DNA from: Phaseolus vulgaris
Lineage: Eukaryota > Streptophyta > Magnoliopsida > Fabales > Fabaceae
DNA: 64,000 bases
Direction of reading: 5' to 3'
NCBI RefSeq assembly: GCF_000499845.2
Contig: NC_023755.2
Location: 1,815,530-1,879,529, forward strand
A program made the translations under genes and the position numbers. The notes under the pieces were generated by a model. That model saw only the letters and a program-made list of their open reading frames with translations, did not search any database and had not been told where the DNA came from. Every line of letters starts with the position of its first letter. Position 1 is the first letter of the stretch. Below are positions 13,501 through 25,063 of this stretch, piece after piece.

Positions 13501-14575
13501 AAAAATGATCTATGTCTCAATTTCTTAATAAATAATGAAACAAATAAAAAATGCATGTAGAAACCTAAATAATAGGATTACTATTAAGATAAAAAAGGAG
13601 CAATATTAAAAAAGTTGTTTGCATTCTGGTTGAAACTTAAAATACGTGTTATAATAGTGTGAGTCTTCAAGGTTACATGCCGTGGTATTTGTTGGAACTC
13701 ATGTCTTTGGAGAATGCTAGCTACTTTGGTGCCACTTCTTTAGCACTTCAAACTATCTTATTTATCCTTGAACTAATTAGATGGCAGCTACATTTATTTT
13801 TTTATACTATGATTCATTGATTATTATTATTTGGTTGTGAAGTTATTGTTGCTGAGAATGGACGGCTTAAAAACTTAGAGACCATTGCAAAGAGGTTTAC
13901 GGAGTTGGCAATGGCATACAAGGGAGAAGTGAAAGCGACTGTGACCACTGTTGTTGTAAGTAGTGTTATACCTTTTAGAGTATTTTTACATACTCAGATT
14001 TTAGCATGTTATATATCCAATTCTAAAGAAGAGCTAGTATATTAGCATGCCTTACACCTACAGATAATTGCTGTTTTATTGCTTAGTAGTTGCTGCTGTA
14101 AACTGTCTAAATACTCATATGCTAGTATCGGTAGTTGGGTATGTTGGTGTTTTGTGAAATTATATCAACATTGGCCCTTGGATGCTTAGTTGGATACATG
14201 ATATGAAGTTATGTCGCTGAACAACAGAGTGATTAGTTATTCCCTTAACTATATTTTTATGCCAGGCTCTTCCCCCTGAAGAGGAAAAGGCCTTGAAGGA
14301 GACTCTTCAAGAAATAATAGGTTCTGGAGCAAAGGTTCATCTTGAACAGAAGGTACTGTGTGGAATTTTTTCCACCTGAGATTATGTGTGTACGTCTCCT
14401 GAGTTCGAGTTGTTAATTAGTGATTTTTTCCCTTTTGATTTTTCAGATTGATCCAAGCATACTTGGTGGCCTTGTGCTGGAATTTAGCCAGAAGGTCTTT
14501 GATATGTCTATTAAGACTAGGGCACAACAGATGGAGAGGATCCTCCGAGAACCTGTATCCATTGCCAACATCTAA
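10541..14575 (+). CDS. ATP5: Mitochondrial ATP synthase subunit O (OSCP, delta-type), 6 exons
   Basis: Encodes the oligomycin-sensitivity-conferring subunit, which joins the F1 head to the peripheral stalk of mitochondrial ATP synthase. Exons: 10541-10654, 10806-10856, 11259-11502, 13843-13955, 14266-14352, 14447-14575. All introns are GT-AG and phases agree throughout, giving 245 aa, the normal size for plant OSCP. Residues 1 to about 50 form a presequence rich in Arg and Ser with little acid, as for matrix import. The mature part begins at exons 2-3 (RNYANVPG, then VPLALFGGSGNYASALY) and carries the family hallmarks AENGRLKNLETIAKRFTEL (exon 4), LPPEEEKALKETLQEI (exon 5) and IDPSILGGLVLEFSQKVFD with SIKTRAQQMERILRE near the C-terminus. 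The ATG at 10541 is the first that opens the presequence; the stop is TAA at 14573-14575. No lesion is visible. Intron 3 is large (2340 bp) and holds a plastid DNA insertion. Confidence 0.95.
12956..12975. repeat. (CT)n microsatellite in OSCP intron 3
   Basis: About ten CT repeats, seen directly, inside the long third intron of the OSCP gene. Confidence 0.9.
13411..13605 (-). other. Nuclear plastid DNA insertion (psbA-trnH end of the large single-copy region)
   Basis: The plus strand from 13411 begins atgggcaaagaacgg, which parallels the conventional start of plastid genomes, and continues through a full-length decayed trnH-GUG. After it comes tttatactatg and AT-rich sequence, then aaaaaaggagcaata near 13590, which resembles the plastid spacer leading to the psbA 3' stem (AAGGAGCAATA). 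The insert sits inside OSCP intron 3. The right edge is approximate. Scattered C-to-T and G-to-A differences within the tRNA fit an old insertion decaying by cytosine deamination. Confidence 0.8.
13413..13488 (-). pseudogene. trnH-GUG: Decayed plastid-derived tRNA-His (GUG)
   Basis: On the minus strand this 76-nt block aligns along its whole length with plastid trnH-GUG: GATCAAGGCAGTGGAT for the D-arm/anticodon stem, GTG anticodon, AATCCACCATGC, GGTTCAATT for the T-loop, and a 3' end matching TTCGCCC with changes. The universally conserved U33 before the anticodon is G, and several stem positions are altered, so it should not fold or function as a tRNA. Plastid promoters would not work in the nucleus in any case. 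Confidence 0.85.
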
Positions 14576-14676
14576 AAGACAACATTTTGTGTGTTGTCAT
14601 GGTTTAACTTACATTCTTGTTCATTATAAATTGTGTGGATACAGATTTCTATGGGATGGAATGCCATCATTTTGCA

Positions 14677-14682
14677 AATAAA
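14677..14682 (+). terminator. Poly(A) signal of the OSCP gene
   Basis: AATAAA lies about 100 bp after the OSCP stop codon in T-rich sequence, the usual distance for a plant near-upstream element. Assignment by position only. Confidence 0.5.
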
Positions 14683-15262
14683 AGCTACCTCTTTCCAACT
14701 TCTTGTTATGCTTTGTTGCAATTTTTTAGTGTATCTGAATATATTTTGATTTGGAATTTTGAAGAGGTTTTAGTTTGTGGGTGTTGTCTGTCATAATATG
14801 GATATTCAATAATGATGCATCCTAATACAAAGCAAAGGAAGTTAAGTCTGTATGGAGGCGTTGGATGGGGTACTTGATGAGAAGTATTAGTTATGCATAA
14901 AAAAATATTAGAAGATAAACATAATATAAAAGAGTAATTTTATTGGAAGGATCTAATATTTACAAATGAATTAACATTAAAACTGTAATTGGAGAAGATG
15001 AAACATTTAACATGGGTGACGACAAACACATTCTTTTTTTAATTACAGATACACCACTTGTTAAATATTCATGTTTTTTTTTTCTCACAAACAATGAAGC
15101 ACTTGTCGTTGTCTTCACATTTGTTGTATTTCTATGCTAACTTTAGACAACATTATCTCAACCCTTTTCCTTCACCCATTTTCAATGCTCCTCCATTTTC
15201 TACACAACACAAAATATATTCAATATTCAACCATTAATTCAAACCAAACAAATAATAAAGCA

Positions 15263-15497
15263 TGCATAAATTAGTGAGTAGAGAATCTTATAGATTCAAA
15301 ACAAAAACTTACCATTAGTGAGTAGAGAAACTTATAGATTCAAAACAAAACTTACCAATGTTGGTGCATAAATTAGTAGACTTTAGTGAGTAGAGAATCT
15401 TATAGATTCAAAACAAAACTTACCATTAGTGAGTAGAGAATCTTATAGATTCAAAACAAAACTTATCAATGTTGGTGCATAAATTAGTAGACTTTTG
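15263..15497. repeat. Two-level tandem repeat, 42-bp unit within a ~116-bp unit
   Basis: A phrase reading ttagtgagtagagaatctta plus gattcaaaacaaaactta occurs four times. Pairs of it are followed by ccaatgttggtgcataaattagtagac, so two larger units of about 116 bp each contain two small ones. Copies differ by only a few bases, so the duplication is young. Confidence 0.85.
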
Positions 15498-16137
15498 AAT
15501 GTTGTGGATCACATTTTGAATGATACTTTATGAAGAAAAATGTATGAAATTGAATTCATATATTTGGGATAATATATGGACTGATGTTTATTTTTCACTA
15601 ATGATCTAAGTCACATAAACTAAGATATCAGATGATGAAAAGCTGATGGGGGAGTTCATGCACATCGTGACGTATGAGATGTACTATTTGGGTTGTATTG
15701 AACTTACTCTGATTCTTTATCTTGAATTCGCTGGTAATCTTTGGATCGTTAGTCTCTAGTAGGACTTAATACAGATGTTTTAGAAGACGTCAATTGTTAT
15801 TATGTTTGTTGAATATCCTAGATGTGTAGATCTATGTGATTGTTTTATGTTGAATTTTATTTTCACTCCTTACCCTTGTTTTTCTTCCTATGTTATGAAC
15901 TCCGATGACCGTACTACACGAGACAAACATATTGGTGTCGGAGGGTCTACAAGTTATATTGTAAATATTTGTAGTTCTATAAGTTCTAATCATGTATTAG
16001 GAATATTTTGAAAAACATTAAGCTTGTATAAAGATATGTAGAACTTGTGTTGTAATTGATAGAGATGTATTATTGGGGTGTTACACATTTAACTCTTCAA
16101 TACATTTAACCTACATTATTATCTTCTTTCCAATAAC

Positions 16138-16339
16138 ATTTATTATTATTGGACTCCTTTAAACAATTTAACAAATTCTTAATGCAAAATAGTTAATAGA
16201 ATTTATCATTTATTATTATTGGACTCCTTTAAACAATTTAACAAATTCTTAATGCAAAATAGTTAATAGAATTTATCATTTATTATTATTGGACTCCTTT
16301 AAACAATTTAACAAATTCTTAATGCAAAATAGTTAATAG
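16138..16339. repeat. Perfect 70-bp tandem triplication
   Basis: The 70-bp block starting ttattattattggactcc and ending gttaatagaatttatcat is present at about 16138, 16208 and 16278 with no visible differences until the end of the third copy. Confidence 0.95.
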
Positions 16340-17100
16340 CTATAATCTTAGCAGCTAGTTATATCAATTTAAAAATTAATTTAAATTTTTTTATCATTAA
16401 TAAAAATTATTTTTAAATATTAATAAATTTTGAGTTTATAAAATATTATCTAATTTAATCAATAAAAAAATAAATTTTAAATAAAATAATATTTTTAAAA
16501 TGATTTAAATTATGGATGTAATAATTCTACGTTGCAGTTATTTTGATTTATAATAATATAATATTCATTCCTTTACATAGATGAAGTCAAACCTAACCTA
16601 ATCCCATATAAATTAATATCTTAGAAGTTAGATTAAGTTCCATTATATTTAAACAGAAATCCAATCAAACTAAAATTTAAAATAATACTAATAATAATAT
16701 AATTAATATTTAACTAAGTTAATAATTATATTTACTAAGTTATTGCCATATCATATCTATGTGATTAGAGGATATCAAATCTCTATTTATGGTATTGATT
16801 CCTTTTTCTCTATATAAATAAAGCAGCCATGGTTTATCTAAAAAATACACCAGTGTTCTCCACTCAATATTTCTCTGTACACTTGAGTTTAAAAATAATC
16901 TAAACTGAAAAGGTTATCAATTCAAATCACAATTTCTGTAAAGAATAATGTAAATTTTATCCAGCACCTCTGCCCCTATTTCTATTCACGAACCTAATAT
17001 TTTCTGGCATTTTGACCAAGGATTATTCCTGTGTACCTCTCTTCTTAATAAAAAAATTAAAATAGAATCGATGTGCAAGAAAAAGAGCAAAATTTTCCCC

Positions 17101-20100
17101 TCAATAATCTTCTTCATCTTGTTCGTTGGCTTGATTGTTGGCTTGAGCTTTATACAACTCAGCAACCTGCAAAACATGAAAACATGAAAACATGAAGATG
17201 ACAAAAAATAATCCATTACTATTTTCTCAATCTTGAATCATATTGGTACCTGCTCAGCTGATGTGGCCTGTTCAGGAGCTTTGTCATGCCGGAGTCGAAT
17301 TAGTCGTGGAAATCGAAGAGATATGCCCTTCAAAGGAAAATGTAGAAAAATGTAGAAATGGCACAAAAAAAGTTAATGTTAGGCATCAATTCATTCATTG
17401 TATTACCTTGTTGGGATCAACTATGCCCGCTGCAGCACGGTGGACAGGGCTAATGGTCAGCTCTGCCGCTCTCACTTCCCACACCTCACTGGCTTCAAAC
17501 CACACATCAGGATTCATTGTTTCTCCAAATCTATAGTATGACTGAAATCAAAGAGCATCATCAAATTAATTTCAAAAATATCAAGCATCACTAGAAAAGG
17601 ATAAGAGTGAAAGAAGAGGTTGGGACCTTTGGCCTGGAAATCACTTTAGAACGAAGACTGGAAGAACGTTCTACAAGATCAGAATCTGCAAATCCCGTTC
17701 CTGCCCACCATAACAAGATTAAGAAAGAATCTTACCTAATGAAATCGAACAAAATTAAAATACTAACCAATCTTGCAAATACTTTGAAATTCTTCATTAT
17801 TGTTGTCATAGCAAGCCAGGAGGAAGGCGCCATAAACTCCTACAAGACATGTCACTATTTCATTTCAAACCGCTCTAAGCTATTCACAATACCAGTGTAT
17901 CTTAATCCCAAGGGCATAGCCTTCTTCATACATGATGTTAAAACGACGAGTAAAATAAGCAACATCACATTAAAGAGTACACTTTCTGATCACCTGTACG
18001 TCTTCCATGTCCGTGGAAAGCACCAATAGGTACCAAATCTACAGAGTCCCCTAAACTGCAAACTAGAGCCATTGAGCAAACATAAATTCATAATAAAGAA
18101 TTAAGAAATATGAATGTCAGAACACACATCCTTACTTCTCCATATAATCTTTCTTCAGTTTTAGCCACCCGAGTGATCGCTTGGCAGGTTCATATGTAGC
18201 ATCCTCATTTAATGTCTTAATGACTAATCCCTCACAACTATGAATCAAGAGACACCAAATATCAATGACAAATTCTCATTCAAATAATAGCAAGAAAACC
18301 AAACTTGAAACATATGTGAATGTCGGACAATAAACAATAATTTGAAGAGTATCATGCATTGTGCTGAAATTATGTACTATTTTAAACTCGAAATTAAGTA
18401 GAAGAGAAAGTGCACCTAGCACCAACAGCTTGGTAAAGAAAATTTTGTAACTCCTCAACATCATTTGAAGTTAATGCTTTTGCAAACTGAAGAGATCCAG
18501 ATTCTTCATCAAAAGAGGCATAAAGATGCTGCAGACAGAAAACAGATACCCATCAATAAGTAGTTCTTATTTGTATAGAAGCCCGTGATTAATGGAATAA
18601 ATTCATGAAAAAACAACATTCAATCAACGCTATGAAAGAGATCAATTGGTTTCCCTACCTATCAGGACTTGAGCAAGAGAACCCAACCTAAGAAACTACT
18701 CCATTAAGTGGAAGAGTCTCAATGCTTAAGTATTGTTAAAATTATGATTGTATGGTATTGTACAGTTTTCATAAAGCCGTATTTTAGGTGTATGTACCTA
18801 GCCTAAGGATTGAGTGATATAGGATAACTCTTTTCTCTTTCATATCTGTGTATATATATAATCACTGATTTTTACTGCATCCAAATTCAAGTGCATCCAA
18901 ATTCAAGTCAGTATCAAAGCCCTGTTGTCTCCGGCCACCGTCTTCTGAAACAGTTTTGTCTAGCAAAGTCAGGGGTTTGGTGTGCCTCAAGGAGAACCCA
19001 ACCCCAGTAGTGACATGACAAAAAGATTAGTAATGTGCTGCCCCGCTCTAATCCCAGTCAGTCCTTTATCAGGCACATGTGTCCATGTGCAACGTGGAAT
19101 CACACCGGACCGCTTTCATCTGTCTTGTCGGCATCTTATGGTCACATTTCTTGACACTAAGTTCTAAAATAAATGAGTACCAAGAGTATGAGACTTAAAT
19201 TTGAAAAAACCAACAATTAAGGTCAATCTTGTTGGGGACCAGTGTTTCAACAATTTGTATTTCTCAATCAGTGGAAGATTAACATTTGTGGGGTAATAGT
19301 TGACTCGAGTGCCTCTGATAATTTTTCTGGTCCGTCAACTCTTTCACATGATTCATTTCAGATTGGCCAATTACTCTTATGAAAAGTATTTGTTCCACGC
19401 TTAATCCATATCCCATTTATCGTCAACATTGTACTCTTTTTTTGTTTCTTTGTTTGCCACCATTGTTCCTAAAATTATTACTTGATCATCCAAGATAGCA
19501 ACAAGCATGATTGATGAAGTGCACGATCTTGTAAGCATTGACACATAGAAGTTTGTTCCTATTCCCTCCCTCTGGAAAGAAGATTGTGGTTATAGATGGG
19601 TCTATGTTGTTGAAATTGGACCTACCCAGTGATGAAGTTGATCACCTTAAAGCTTGATTGGTGGCCAAATGATATATACAAATTTATAAACTTGATACCC
19701 ACTAGGTTTTTTTTCTTGCAATGGTTGTTATTTTTCATTAGCCACTTCACCAACTTCACACTAAAAATGTTTTCCTTCATGGTAATATTAAGGAGGGAAT
19801 TTACATGGAGCAACCTATTGGATTTGTTGCCTAGGGAGAGTCTCTCTATGGTCCAAAGTAGTCCCCACGAGCATGATTTGGTAAATTCAAACATACTATG
19901 CAGGTGTTTGGATTGAAACAAAGTTGACAGATCATTTACTTTTCTACAACCACACTTCTCCTGGGAAGTTTGTCTATCTAATCGTCTATGTGCATGATAT
20001 AGTTATTCAAAAGAATTATACCAATAGGATCTCTTAGCTAAAGTTGCAATTATTCAACCATTTTTCAAACTAAAGATCTTAGTTATAAAAAAAATATTTT

Positions 20101-22716
20101 CCAAGTATATTGAAGTGGCTTAATCAAAAGAAGGTGTTGTTATTTCACAAAGGAAATATGGTTTTGACATTCTTGAGAAGATAGGGTTGGCAAATTTATG
20201 TCTATTGATGTTTCCATTGATCCAAATCAAAATTTGATGGGGTACTACGGTGAAACTTTTTCAAATCAAGAAAGAAATAGAAACTCATTTATCACATTGG
20301 TTAAGTTAGGCTTTAAACACTACTCCAATAATTACAAGACATAATATTTGTCGAAGTTGTTAGACAATTCATGAAGAATCCTCACAAGTGTTTTGGGTTG
20401 AGCTCTCCTTCTGTGCTAAGTCCTAACAATTGGTGTTTTTATTGAGTTAGACTATAGAACGAAATATCATACATAGGTTGGATTAAGGTGAAAACAAAAT
20501 ATTGATTGATGAATGAAGTCATCTCAAGGAGAAAAGGACTATCACCAGATCAATGATGATTATTGATGTCAATCCATAAAAGGGGTGACAGTTTTAGGAG
20601 TCCCACATTGAGTGGGGCGAACTACTTAATATGGTACTTACAAGCGGTGTTGTCAAGATCGCGATCTAGATCGCCGATCTTACGAAAAGAAAACAAGTTA
20701 GATTGTGGGGTGGATCAGAATTTGTCCGAATTGGAGCGATCCAACCATTCGGGTCAAACGATCTCTAGGCCTCTCTGATTCATGACTCGGCCCATTAAAA
20801 AAAACTAAACACCCAATCCAAATAAAACCAGAAACCCTAATTTCAAAACCCTATGTAGCTCACGACTTCGTTCTCGCCACCGCTCATGCCTCCGTTCACG
20901 CCTCGGTTCGCCGCTGCCCGCACCACCGCGACTCCACTGCCTCCGCCACAGCTCCACTGCTCGCGCCACTACAGCACGACGCGCGCCTCCACCACTGCCA
21001 GCACTTTCTATGATTGCTGCCGCACACTACTCTTCATTGCATTTGGATGATAATTATGAATGATGATAATGAAAATGAAGATCATTTAGAGGAGGAAGAT
21101 GATTATCCTATGATTAATGTGAATGATTTTCTTGGATAGTTTACCTGTATTAAACATTATCTTGAATCTACTATAACTATGTTATGTTTTTGGACCATTT
21201 TATGAATTATGAATCTATGTTTAATTATGTTATGCAATGTATTTGGACCATTGTATGAATTATGAATCTATTTTTAATTATGTTATGTATAGTAGTAACT
21301 CGAATAATAACTCTTCCGACTCGAGTTACGATAATTGGGTTACGAATTTTCATACCCTATCCGATCCGCTAACAACATTGCTTACAAGGAGGTTCCTCTA
21401 CCTAATGGAGGAGTCTTTTAGGTTGGACTTCCCTCTTGTGCTTAAGTCTTAACACTACCAAGCTAAAAATTGTATCTCAAAAGTTTGATCAGCATGTAGG
21501 TTTAAAACCTTTCAGCCTTCTCAAGGACTAAGCTACTGAATAAAAAAAACATGAAATTGTTGGTAGATGTTCAGTACCTCTCTACGGACTCTGAGGTTTT
21601 TCTGAAGAAGTTCTTGGCCATTTAGATACAACAAATCGAAACCAAATACGCAAACATTAACCTTTATATCTTCAGTTTCTACTTTCTTGCGAGGTCGAGT
21701 AGCAAGAGTCTGTCAAAAAGAAACATGTTCTTGAAAGAGTAAAAGAGAATTTAGATGTGAAGTACTAACATGTCACATATAAAGGCAGGTCATAAATGTA
21801 AATGAAATCTTCCTATCTGATACATGTCCTATATATTCTATGACAGAGAACTATAATAGAGAACTTTCTATGTATCAGTTAAAATAACATTCTTTTCTTC
21901 TTTCAAGTCACATGTCTAACTATCAAATCCTACCACAAAAATATCCAAAACCGAACTTGTGTCACCAAGATAGGTAAAACAACACAAGCATAACATACCA
22001 AAGGACTTAATTTTGATCAACTGCACGTAGAAAAAGGTTTCTGATAATGTACTGACATCAAAAAAAAGAAAAACAGCATTAAGATTACCTGGAAAGAAAG
22101 AAGCTTCCGTGTTGCGCGGTCATATGCAACAATTTCACAATCAAGAATAAATGAAGATACACTTTCTTTCTTTACCTGTTCATTGACACAAAATGGTCAT
22201 ACATTGTTTTACTAAATGCAAATTCGTGTTGTTAAGAAGTGCCCTTCCTAATAAAGCTTTTTTCTACCTTGAAACTGCCTCAATAACATCAGGAAACTTC
22301 TCAGTGTTCCGTTCTTCTTGTCTACTGTAAATCTCAACTTTACCATTCTCCAGATAATGTATCTGTTTCAATGCAGATAATGATATTGTACATAGTTAGT
22401 ATCATAATAGCTATGTTTCTGATGGAAGATTTGACCATGAAGTATCACCTGGGCACGCTCTCCGTCATATTTGTATTCACAGGTAAACTCCACACCCTGG
22501 AATTTTTTTAGAATTTCAGGTACAGTTTTTACTGCCTTTGGCAGCATAGGTCTAATTGGAACACCAGGGGTAAATTTTAAAAATTTCTTTGGAAGCATCC
22601 ATAGACCCTCTCTAAGCAGTGCAGATATTATTTTGTCATAGTCAGGAAGAACAGAATAGACTTGTTTAACAATATCCGAAGCCTGATGCAAAATGAAACC
22701 AGAAATAAATATATAC

Positions 22717-22781
<65 letters not shown>

Positions 22782-24978
22782 ATAGGAAAGAAAATGAGGA
22801 GGTGGTCTAGAGTGTTCTTCACTGTATACTGCAGCTTGGCCTAATGCAGCCAATAGAGTTTGCTCTGCATAACCAATTCGCAACTTCGCCTAGAAAACAA
22901 GAACAGGATGCATTTAACATGGAGAAGTAAGCCCACCAGAACATTTAAATAAAGAATTAAAATTTCAACCTGAAGCAAACGAATTAGATATTGAGGTTCA
23001 CACTCAGTTGCAGCAACAAGAAGTGCCTTGATATGGTTCTTTTTTATTTCTTGACTGTCTTTTCCAGATTCCTGAACACATTCAGAAATAAAGAAAAAGT
23101 AACAACATAATTTAGCAACATTCAGTTGTACACAAAAAGGTGTTCAAACCCCGACAACAAATTCCTGCTTTATTCTCTTACAATAAATACACCAAGCCAT
23201 ACTAACTTCCAACATTGCCACTAAACAGATGGCAAGAAATTTAAAGATGAAAACAAACGTATATTTAGTTAGCCATGGCTTCAGCAAAAGATGCAGAAAG
23301 GAACCTCCTTCCCAGGCACATTAAACTCCAAAAAACATCTAACCATAATAGAGAATAGAAAAATGAATGAGCTGAAAATGACTGTTGTGCTCTATGCACG
23401 ATATGTGATAAAGGCACCAATAACACACTCCAAGTCTTCTTCAGTATCAGTGGGAACTTACTTTTGCAAATTCTCTCTTTTTTTTACCATTCAAGCTGTT
23501 ATACCACGTCAGAATGCACTAAACCTAGTTATCCCAAACCAAAGACCCATGATCATGTTGTGCTTAGTTTTCTCAATCACTCAAACATTGTAATAATAAT
23601 TTCAAAATTAATCCATACATGGGTAGAACTTATAATGCAAGTTGTCAACAAAAAACTAGGCACTGCTATTTAGAAAGTAAATTTCAATAACATTGCAAAC
23701 GTTTTGTCAAATTCCATCCCATACCCTTTCTTTTTTAAACCCTGCACTAACCCCATTTAATTGTTTGAAATAAACTGCAGTATTTTATAGGTGCCCAACC
23801 ACTGAAATCATAATCAATGGACTATGAGAGGAACGCTTGGTAACATATCGAACAACCCAAATGCATTGGGATATTAAAATTCAATGATAACATACCTTAG
23901 CAATAAGGCGAAAAGTGTTGAAAACCTTCCTAATGGTCAATGCTTCAGGAGGCTTCTGCGGCTTATAATATTGAGAAATGGTAGATTGAGACGAACGGCT
24001 CTCTTTAACAAGCAAGCCCAAATCCCCCTTTTTCTGCCAATAATAAAATGTCCTTCGGTCAAAGTCGTCTCAGCAACGAGAATGGAAGAAATACCAAAAG
24101 AATCAGTCACCTGATACTAATTCTTAGTAAACAATTTCAGTCAAATTCATCTCAATAAGAATAATGCAAGAAAAAACAAAAGATTCAAGCACCGACAAAT
24201 TCATTTCAACAAGAATTCTTAACAAGCGTCTTCTCCGGTCAAATTCAACTAAACAACAAGAAGGGAAAAAAAGAACCAAAAAGACTCAACTAAATTCAAT
24301 CACCTGATACTGAGTCCTAATTAACTCCTCCTCCTTTCCATAGGCCTCCGCGAATGTCTTGATAATGATCGAGTCGCCGATTCCCAACTCCAACCCTTCA
24401 TGAGGAGGCGCAATCCGGCTGGCGGAGAGGTAAACGATGGGAACAAGATCCTCCGGCGTGACGACCATAACAGTCCGCAGCATATTGCAAGCAATGTCAG
24501 TTATAACAGTTTTGCTGGTTTCCTCATCAATCATATCAAATGCCAAGGCGAGAAAGAGAAACGGCACTGGCTGTCCCTTCTCCCATGCAGTCACCGAAGC
24601 GGGATCGAAACTCGAGGGTTTCTGCCTCAACTGCTGCACTTGCTTCTCCATCTCCACGACTTCTTCTGCTTTAACCGCTTCTTCTGCTTTAAGAACTTCT
24701 TCCGGTTTAAGAACTTCTTTCGGTTTAAGAACCTGTTCCGGTTTAACAGCTTGCGGAGAAGGCAGATTGAGGAATTTGTTGATGCTAGGGTTTTGTGAGG
24801 AAGTGGAGTGTGGGGATTTTCTTTTCTTGGCGACGGAAGTGGAGTTTGGGGATTTTCTTTTCTTGAGGGATGATGAAAGTTTGGGTGTTTGGGGTTTGGA
24901 CTGGGAATTCTTCTTGACGGCGGCGGCGGCGGCGGCGACGGACATTAGAAAGTCCAAGGCGGAGGGTGGCTTGGACAT
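17101..24978 (-). CDS. LIG1: DNA ligase 1-like gene, 16 exons, probably disabled
   Basis: ATP-dependent DNA ligase of the LIG1 family (Okazaki fragment and repair nick sealing, nucleus and mitochondria in plants). Exons on the minus strand: 24978-24304, 24033-23896, 23071-22970, 22889 to about 22797, 22682-22449, 22362-22268, 22175-22089, 21709-21578, 18528-18416, 18237-18136, 18055-17994, 17839-17768, 17700-17627, 17541-17407, 17327-17250, 17166-17101, about 750 codons. Exon 1 has a poly-Ala run, two KKRKSP-type basic motifs and K-P-E-E-V repeats, then the DNA-binding domain ([13 protein letters not shown]). Exon 5 holds motif I, KYDGERAQ, with the adenylated Lys; exon 7 motif III ([11 protein letters not shown]); exon 8 IIIa ([11 protein letters not shown]); exon 10 motifs IV (CEGLVIKTL) and V (WLKLKKDY). 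Two lesions: exon 7 lacks one base, so normal exon 6-7 splicing gives TAA, and a microsatellite replaces the end of exon 4. SRN after motif I reads SRQ. Exons 8-16 are all in phase. Confidence 0.9.
18733..20430 (+). mobile_element. Degenerate Ty1/copia retrotransposon in LIG1 intron 8
   Basis: Inserted opposite to the ligase gene. A 5' LTR seems to run from about 18733 (TGTTAAAATTATG) through a TATATATA promoter-like stretch near 18852 to about 18907, followed by agtatcaaagccctg near 18910, a worn form of the TGGTATCAGAGC methionine-tRNA primer-binding site. Downstream are protease-like IVDSSASDN (near 19300), RT pieces [14 protein letters not shown] and YMEQPIGF (near 19740-19825), SLYGPK then SPRAWFGKF, and FTKEIWF-type sequence up to about 20180, all with stops and shifts. 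Integrase is missing. The 3' end is unclear because further insertions follow. It lengthens intron 8 to 3 kb without touching exons. Confidence 0.8.
20431..20644. other. Repeat DNA that hosts the hAT insertion (left part)
   Basis: The sequence on either side of the hAT element joins without loss when the element and one target copy are removed (…atatggtacttacaag to gaggttcctcta…). It includes tcccacattgagtgggg, and the right half ends ttgtgcttaagtcttaaca, comparable with gtgctaagtcctaaca at 20415. This looks like LTR or TRIM-like repeat DNA, not unique intron. The host repeat continues from 21389 to about 21453. Confidence 0.5.
20645..21380. mobile_element. Non-autonomous hAT element with 8-bp target duplication
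   Basis: A 736-bp insertion flanked by a perfect 8-bp duplication CTTACAAG (20637-20644 and 21381-21388), the target size of hAT transposons. The ends are imperfect inverted repeats: left CGGTGTTGTCAAGATCG, right (complement) CAATGTTGTTAGCGGATCG. The interior has a GC-rich block (20875-21010) and, near 21040-21140, an acidic frame ([16 protein letters not shown]) ending in a stop, which resembles the acidic tail after hAT dimerisation domains. No catalytic transposase region remains. Nested inside repeat DNA inside LIG1 intron 8. Confidence 0.8.
22719..22781. repeat. (CA)n(TA)n microsatellite at the LIG1 exon 4/intron 4 border
   Basis: About 23 CA repeats followed by 8 TA repeats on the plus strand. 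On the coding strand they read (TA)n(GT)n directly after the exon 4 codons EEHSRPPP, where plant LIG1 normally continues about eight more residues before the donor. The frame stays open through the repeat ([10 protein letters not shown]…) and through the short following intron into exon 5. Confidence 0.95.
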
Positions 24979-25063
24979 GGCGCGGAGGGAGACGGAGGAA
25001 AGAGACAGAAGGAAATTGGAGAAGAGGATCTTGTTATTCTCAACAATAAAAATAAAATTGTAA

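Larger units (their letters stand above)
14700..17095. other. Intergenic DNA between convergent OSCP and DNA ligase genes
   Basis: The 2.4 kb between the two convergent gene ends hold no recognisable coding sequence. They contain two short tandem arrays (listed separately) and otherwise AT-rich sequence. Confidence 0.55.

Noticed and set aside
24400..25063. Plus-strand open frames of 132 and 208 codons opposite LIG1 exon 1
   Set aside because: They are antisense to a well-supported coding exon with a nuclear localisation motif and family DNA-binding domain; low-complexity codons keep the other strand open.
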